This document shows positions 3,497 through 7,768 of a DNA stretch of 7,768 nt, one piece after another. Position 1 is the first letter of the stretch. The number at the start of each line of letters is the position of its first letter. The notes below the pieces were generated by a model. The model had not been told where the DNA came from and did not search any database. It saw only the letters and a list, made by a program, of their open reading frames with translations. The DNA is from an uncultured Lachnospiraceae bacterium (lineage in GTDB: Bacteria; Bacillota; Clostridia; Lachnospirales; Lachnospiraceae): the NCBI GenBank assembly GCA_910586405.1, contig CAJUII010000058.1:1-7768 (forward strand). Direction: 5' to 3'. The position numbers and the translations under genes were made by a program.

Positions 3497-6067
3497 ATGA
3501 ATAATACAAGAGAGCTTTTTGAACGGACCGGTAAAAGCGTTCCAGTCGGAGACCACGAACAGCACAGTGAGATGCAGAGTGTTCAGAATTTGGAGACAAT
3601 CATTAATGAAGGGCTTCGCGTCGCGCTTCTTGAGGAAACGCCGGATCAGTCGCTGGGCGTACTGCTTGAGCATCTGGGAAAGGCACTAAATGGAGAGCGG
3701 ACCTATATTTTTGAGCAAAACGCGTCCGGCGGTGATGACAACACCTATGAGTGGGTGGCAGAAGGCGTTCAGCCGGAAAAAGAGAACCTTCAAGATGTTC
3801 CCGCAGAGGTGTGTGCAAGCTGGTATCGGAACTTTCGTGTTGGCAGGCACATTGTGATTGAGCATCTGGAAGATATTCAGGAGACAGATCCTCTTCAGTA
3901 TGAGAACCTAAAGAGACAGAATATTCATTCGCTTGTGGTAGTGCCGCTCTATGACGGCAATAAGATTATCGGATTTTACGGCGTGGACAATCCGCCGGTG
4001 AAGTCCATTGAATATGCTACCAATATGCTTCAGACGGCGGCATATTTTATTGTGTCCTCCCTGAAACGGCGCAATCTGTTCCGTGAGCTTCAAAAGCGGA
4101 GCCACAATGTTCTCCATGCCCTCAGCGTGGATTATCTGGGCATCTATCAGGTTAATTTTGATACAGGAGAATGTGAGAGTTACCGCGGTAATGAACGGAT
4201 GGGAATGGACTGGGTCGGCTGCTTTAAAGAGGGATATCAGGCAGCAATGGAGGGGTTTATCTCTCAATATGTAGTTTCGCGTGATCAGGAACGGCTTCGC
4301 TCGATGACCAAAAAGGACTATGTGCTCGCACAGCTTCAGATGAAGAAAAAGTTTTCGATCCGGTATCAGGTGAAAGACAATTCTTTTGGATTAAAACATT
4401 TAGAGATGCATTTTTCCGCTACGGCGAAAGAAAACTGTGCGATCTTTGCCCAGCGCGATATCAATGCCGTCGTGGAGCAGGAGGAGCAGTACAAGCTGGA
4501 AGCAAGACGGAGTCTGGAGGATATTCTGGAGGGCGCCCGAACCGGAATCTGGACGATCGAGCTGGAGGAGGGCTGCCAGCCGAGGATGTACGCTGACCGG
4601 ACCATGCGGATTCTGCTGGGCGTGTCAGATGAGATCGAGCCAGAGGAGTGCTACCAACATTGGTTTAAAAACATTGCCCCGGATTATGTGGAGATGGTGC
4701 AGGAGGCAGTGAAAGACATTTTGGAAACTGGGCGCTCTGAGGTGATTTACCCTTGGCATCATCCTAAACTTGGGAAAATCTATGTCCGCTGCGGCGGTGT
4801 GCCTGACAAGACCTTCAAGAAACCGGGCGTCTGCCTGAACGGATACCATCAGGACATCACAGAGACGACAATAGCGAGAAAAAAGCAGGATCAGGCGATC
4901 ATGGAACTGCTGGAGAAGGTGAGGCGGGCAAACTCGGCAAAAAGCGAATTTCTTTCTCATATGTCCCACGATTTGCGCACGCCCATCAACGGGATTCTCG
5001 GCATGCTGGAAATCATGGAAAAGCGTCAAAATGACGCCGGGCAGCAGGAGGCGTGCCGCAGGAAAATCCGCGTTTCAACAGGACATTTGCTGTCTCTTGT
5101 CAATGATGTGCTTCAGGTCAGCAAACTTGAGAGCGGCAGACCCACGGCGGTGGAGGAGCCTTTTGACCTCCATGATACCCTTGAGGAATGTATCACGATT
5201 CTTTCGCCTCAGGCGGAGGAGAGAGGTATCCGCATGAGCTTAGAGGCGAACAGCTTGCAGCATAACAAACTAATTGGAAATGCGCTGCACTTAAAGCAGA
5301 TTTTGATGAATGTGATCGAGAACGCGCTCAAATATAACCGTCCCAAGGGGAAAGTATTTGTTCAGGTTCAAGAGACTGCATGTCAGGGCGGAACTGCAAA
5401 GTACCGTTTTGTGATTGAAGATACTGGAATCGGCATCGGGGAGGAATTCAAAAAGCATATTTTTGAACCCTTTACACAGGAACACCAAGGGGCAAGAACC
5501 CACTATAACGGTGCGGGGCTTGGCATGTCCATTGTGAAGAAACTGGTAGACCAGATGAAGGGAACCATTACACTGGACAGTCAGCTTGGCAAGGGGAGTA
5601 CTGTACAGATAACGCTGCCCATCCAAATCGACGAGACGCAGAGTGCGCAGCCGATGGATACAGCGCTGGATTTGCAGAGCAATATTGCGGATATGCATGT
5701 TCTCTTGGTGGAGGACAATGAGATTAACTGTGAGATCGTAGAGTTTATGTTAAAGGAGGCGGGTGCGGAGGTCGTGACCGCAAACGACGGACAAGCCGCG
5801 GTGGATACCTTTGCGGCATCTGAGCCGGGAACCTTCGACTGCATACTCATGGATTTGATGATGCCGGTTATGAGCGGATATGAGGCGACGCGCGTGATTC
5901 GTGCGCTCAAGCGTGCAGACGCGGCCAGTGTGCCGATCATCGCACTGTCTGCAAACACCTTTGAGGAGGATATCGCACTGGCAAAGGATGCTGGAATGAA
6001 TGAGCACCTGGCAAAGCCGGTGGACATGAGAAATCTGTTTGAAACCATGAGCAGGCTGCGGCGCTGA
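3497..6067 (+). CDS. Soluble hybrid sensor histidine kinase (GAF-PAS-PAS-HisKA-HATPase-REC)
   Basis: The 856-residue protein has no membrane segment or signal peptide, so it should sense cytoplasmic signals. The order is a GAF-like domain at about 30-190, a divergent PAS-like region at 205-320 and a second PAS at 335-455 ending HQDITE. A helical linker leads to HisKA with phospho-acceptor H491 in SHMSHDLRTPING. The ATPase has the N box (N609 in IENALKY), G1 D642TGIGI, F box FEPFTQ (656-661) and G2 GAGLGM (672-677). The C-terminal receiver at 733-855 has acidic residues E739/D740, acceptor D786 in DCILMDLMMP, S818 and K840. All catalytic residues are present. No Hpt domain is attached, so phosphotransfer to an outside Hpt, or a purely self-regulatory receiver, is expected. 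GGAGGG (3484-3489), 7 nt before the ATG, fixes the start. The ligand and output are unknown. Confidence 0.93.
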   Translation: MNNTRELFERTGKSVPVGDHEQHSEMQSVQNLETIINEGLRVALLEETPDQSLGVLLEHLGKALNGERTYIFEQNASGGDDNTYEWVAEGVQPEKENLQDVPAEVCASWYRNFRVGRHIVIEHLEDIQETDPLQYENLKRQNIHSLVVVPLYDGNKIIGFYGVDNPPVKSIEYATNMLQTAAYFIVSSLKRRNLFRELQKRSHNVLHALSVDYLGIYQVNFDTGECESYRGNERMGMDWVGCFKEGYQAAMEGFISQYVVSRDQERLRSMTKKDYVLAQLQMKKKFSIRYQVKDNSFGLKHLEMHFSATAKENCAIFAQRDINAVVEQEEQYKLEARRSLEDILEGARTGIWTIELEEGCQPRMYADRTMRILLGVSDEIEPEECYQHWFKNIAPDYVEMVQEAVKDILETGRSEVIYPWHHPKLGKIYVRCGGVPDKTFKKPGVCLNGYHQDITETTIARKKQDQAIMELLEKVRRANSAKSEFLSHMSHDLRTPINGILGMLEIMEKRQNDAGQQEACRRKIRVSTGHLLSLVNDVLQVSKLESGRPTAVEEPFDLHDTLEECITILSPQAEERGIRMSLEANSLQHNKLIGNALHLKQILMNVIENALKYNRPKGKVFVQVQETACQGGTAKYRFVIEDTGIGIGEEFKKHIFEPFTQEHQGARTHYNGAGLGMSIVKKLVDQMKGTITLDSQLGKGSTVQITLPIQIDETQSAQPMDTALDLQSNIADMHVLLVEDNEINCEIVEFMLKEAGAEVVTANDGQAAVDTFAASEPGTFDCILMDLMMPVMSGYEATRVIRALKRADAASVPIIALSANTFEEDIALAKDAGMNEHLAKPVDMRNLFETMSRLRR

Positions 6068-6080
6068 CAGGACCTGCTCA
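6048..6080. repeat. Inverted repeat spanning two convergent stop codons
   Basis: TGAGCAGG (6048-6055) and CCTGCTCA (6073-6080) are a perfect 8-bp inverted repeat. An inner CTG/CAG pairing shortens the loop. It covers the last codons and TGA of the kinase (6065-6067) and the TGA of the MocR gene (6078-6080, minus strand). No T run follows on either side, so it may be an RNA 3' end structure or a weak bidirectional terminator. No better terminator is visible between the genes. Confidence 0.5.
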
Positions 6081-7412
6081 CGCCAAAAGCGTACATAGTA
6101 TTTTGACTGCATCTGGAAACTTCTCGACAGGAACTTCACAGCAGGAGAGCGCGATATGGGCAGCGCCATCATTTTTTTTTGAGCCTGTATGATACGGAAA
6201 GACCAGCAGCCCGTTTGCGGCGGCCTTGTCGCGCAGCTCATTGCTGGTCAGCGCACACTTTATTTTCAGGTGCACTAGGAAAACGGACTCGCCCATATAC
6301 ACTTCTGCCTGTGTGCCAAATGCTTCCTCCAACAGCATAGACAATGTTTTGGCCTTGCTGGCATACAGGCGCTTTAGCTTACGAATCTGGCTCTCTAAGT
6401 GTCCGTCACGCAAAAACTGGCACAGGGCGAGCTGCTCTGATTTGGAGGCGGTCTGATTGTAGAGCGCCTTTTTTTGTTCGTACAGAGGCAGCAGAGAGTC
6501 GGGCAGGATCATGAAACTGAGGCGGATCGAGGGCAGCAGAAGCTTTGAAAAGGTGCTTAGATAGATCACATTCTCGCCGCCGGCAAGCCCTTGTAAACAC
6601 GGAATCGGCTTGCTGAAATACCGAAATTCATTGTCGTAGTCGTCCTCGATGATCAGCCGGTTGTGTACGGCGCATTCTTTCAGGAGCGCAAGCCGTTTCT
6701 CGACACTCATCACATCGCCAAGCGAGGTCATATGGGACGGCGTCATGTAGAGCACGCTTGCGTTTTCCTTGTCTTTTTCGACAGCAAATCCATAATCTTC
6801 AAAGATGACCATACCCTGTGCAAAACGTGTGTCGTGGAAACATACGGTCTCGCGCGCCTTGATGAGCGGGCATAAAATATTGAGCAGCGCTTGGGAACCA
6901 GCGCCGATGATGATGTTTTCAGGACGGCAAACAGCGTTTCTTTTGTTTACGACATAGCGGCAGATGACCTCGCGCAGCTCGTACTCGCCCTGCGGCTCAC
7001 CGTAGGTCAGCATACGCCCGTCCTGCCGCAGCGTGCTCTTGATGTAGCGGCGCCATAGATTGAAGTCGAAGCTGTCCGCGTCCACATTGTTTGAGGTAAA
7101 ATTATATAAGATACGCGGATTGTCTGCCGCGTCGGAGTTTTTGTTGTGGACAGGCTGGGTTGAGATCACCGTCGCGGTTCGGTCGGTGACATAGTATCCG
7201 CTCTGCGGTCTGGAAATGATATAACCGTCCGCGGCAAGACACAGATAGGCGGTCTCTATGGTTGTGCGGCTCAAACCTAGCTGCACTGCGCCGCGCCGGA
7301 TAGATGGCATCTTCGTGCCCGGCATCAGGCGTCCCGTGACAATCAGGTCTTTATAGTAGTCATACACTTGTAGATAACGCGTGGAATGTGTCGAATTGAA
7401 ATCAAGCTTCAT
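6078..7412 (-). CDS. MocR-type regulator: GntR winged helix fused to aminotransferase-like domain
   Basis: The 444-residue protein is typical of MocR/PdxR/GabR transcription factors. A GntR winged helix-turn-helix occupies about residues 10-76 (MPSIRRGAVQLGLSRTTIET, then DGYIISRPQSGYYV). A linker leads to a fold-type I aminotransferase domain at about 115-444. PLP-site residues are visible: Y137 in LTYGEPQG, the Asp of IIEDDYDNEF (257-258) and Schiff-base Lys K290 in STFSK. Near the end, HIALSC occupies the place where many members have an Arg (xRLxF) for the substrate carboxylate, so ligand binding may differ. ATG 7412 is chosen over an upstream TTG-type start at 7514, because GGGAGG lies 10 nt before it and a promoter lies in the longer reading. 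Members often regulate a divergent neighbour and themselves; here that neighbour starts at 7554. A run of nine A codes SKKN near residue 411. Confidence 0.92.
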   Translation of the reverse strand: MKLDFNSTHSTRYLQVYDYYKDLIVTGRLMPGTKMPSIRRGAVQLGLSRTTIETAYLCLAADGYIISRPQSGYYVTDRTATVISTQPVHNKNSDAADNPRILYNFTSNNVDADSFDFNLWRRYIKSTLRQDGRMLTYGEPQGEYELREVICRYVVNKRNAVCRPENIIIGAGSQALLNILCPLIKARETVCFHDTRFAQGMVIFEDYGFAVEKDKENASVLYMTPSHMTSLGDVMSVEKRLALLKECAVHNRLIIEDDYDNEFRYFSKPIPCLQGLAGGENVIYLSTFSKLLLPSIRLSFMILPDSLLPLYEQKKALYNQTASKSEQLALCQFLRDGHLESQIRKLKRLYASKAKTLSMLLEEAFGTQAEVYMGESVFLVHLKIKCALTSNELRDKAAANGLLVFPYHTGSKKNDGAAHIALSCCEVPVEKFPDAVKILCTLLA

Positions 7413-7415
7413 AGG

Positions 7416-7444
7416 TTGTCCGCCTCCCTCGTTTGTGCTATGAT
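7416..7444 (+). promoter_or_regulatory. Candidate rightward promoter overlapping the MocR 5' region
   Basis: TTGTCC (7416-7421), a 17-nt spacer and TATGAT (7439-7444) read toward the gene at 7554. It lies face to face with the MocR promoter, and a short dyad CTAT-GATAT-ATAG (7438-7450) lies across both. The leader would be about 100 nt. The assignment is tentative. Confidence 0.3.
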
Positions 7445-7448
7445 ATAT

Positions 7449-7477
7449 AGTATATTTTACTTCGCTTAGATTTTCAG
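7449..7477 (-). promoter_or_regulatory. Promoter of the MocR-type gene
   Basis: On the minus strand CTGAAA (7472-7477) and TATACT (7449-7454) are separated by 17 nt. The predicted transcript starts about 30 nt before the ATG at 7412, after the longer alternative start, which supports the shorter protein. Confidence 0.5.
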
Positions 7478-7553
7478 TGTAGCATGACAGCGCAGAGGAC
7501 GCAAGCCAGAGCAAGGTGGAATATACAAATTAATTTTTACAGGAGATAATAAA

Positions 7554-7768
7554 ATGATAGAGATCAAATACGAAGACGGTATGTTTCTTGCCAAAGGAAC
7601 CTTTTCGATCGGGATTGCAGGCGTATATGAAAATAAAGACTTTGGCGACGGAAACATCACGATTGATATAGAATTAGAAGATCTTCTGGAGGATTTGCAA
7701 GAGGAAGATTCTTATTTCTATGAGCCGCTGCGTCCATATTTAGAGGACAAAGGGGAGGAGGGCGCCGC
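7554..7768 (+). CDS. Acidic protein of unknown function (3' end outside the window)
   Basis: AGGAG (7541-7545) lies 8 nt before ATG 7554, and the frame stays open for 71 codons to the window edge. The product begins MIEIKYEDGMFLAKGTFSIG and is strongly acidic, with clusters such as IELEDLLEDLQEED. There is no membrane segment or signal peptide. I do not recognise a family. The N-terminal part looks like a short beta-rich unit, followed by an acidic helix. It is transcribed away from the MocR regulator with 141 bp between the start codons, the usual arrangement of a MocR target gene. Regulation by MocR is inferred from position only. Confidence 0.75.
   Translation, partial: MIEIKYEDGMFLAKGTFSIGIAGVYENKDFGDGNITIDIELEDLLEDLQEEDSYFYEPLRPYLEDKGEEGA

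Noticed and set aside
6150..6180. T9 run at 6172-6180 as a plus-strand terminator for the kinase
   Set aside because: The preceding stem (ATGG/CCAT around 6157) is only about 4 bp and lies inside the MocR coding sequence, so support is too weak.
7413..7514. 34-residue N-terminal extension of the MocR protein
   Set aside because: It runs through the promoter and AT-rich intergenic DNA. The shorter start has a GGGAGG site and begins just before the winged helix.
1..7768. CRISPR array or prophage structural genes
   Set aside because: No regularly spaced repeats with unique spacers and no phage-type products were found. The only tandem repeats are the coding 12-bp units and the leader duplication.

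Overview
The window looks like a piece of a low-to-mid-GC Firmicutes chromosome, most likely class Clostridia and plausibly Lachnospiraceae. The grounds are AGGAG/GGAGG ribosome binding sites at 7-8 nt spacing, sigma-A type promoters (one with an extended -10), Rho-independent terminators, and an Rpn gene of the kind common in that family. No species is claimed.

Layout: the left part (1 to about 3050) is visibly AT-rich and accessory in character. It holds the 3' end of an unknown gene (1-63), a terminator, an isochorismatase-type cysteine hydrolase (410-934), a Trp-rich four-helix membrane protein (958-1416), and an rpn locus (1656-2938). Repeats tie these pieces together. A 27-bp identical promoter block precedes both the hydrolase and rpn, and a degenerate 26-bp sequence follows at least two stop codons. 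A proline tRNA (3154-3227, minus strand, anticodon CGG), with its own promoter and terminator, marks the change to a more GC-balanced right part. That part has a large soluble hybrid histidine kinase (GAF-PAS-PAS-HisKA-HATPase-REC, 3497-6067), a convergent MocR/GntR-aminotransferase regulator (6078-7412), and a divergent acidic protein cut by the window edge (7554-).

The most interesting object is the rpn locus. The full-length protein has a PD-(D/E)XK-type nuclease core. Near codon 221, inside the gene, lies a strong ribosome binding site and ATG that would make a separate 77-residue C-terminal protein. This matches the genes-within-genes Rpn toxin/antitoxin arrangement (RpnL/RpnS) reported for E. 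coli anti-phage Rpn proteins. About 400 bp downstream the C-terminal module is duplicated as a free-standing 69-codon gene. It keeps the same ribosome binding site and start, has one QVTQ four-residue repeat instead of three, and has a strongly diverged last 33 residues. The copy joins flanking DNA at 2711/2712, where it interrupts what may be an older, third module. This looks like a detached orphan antitoxin and direct evidence of module turnover.

On the right, the kinase and the MocR gene converge with 10 nt between stop codons, inside an 8-bp inverted repeat. MocR and the acidic protein share a divergent promoter region, the usual arrangement for a MocR regulator and its target. The kinase has no dedicated response regulator in view.
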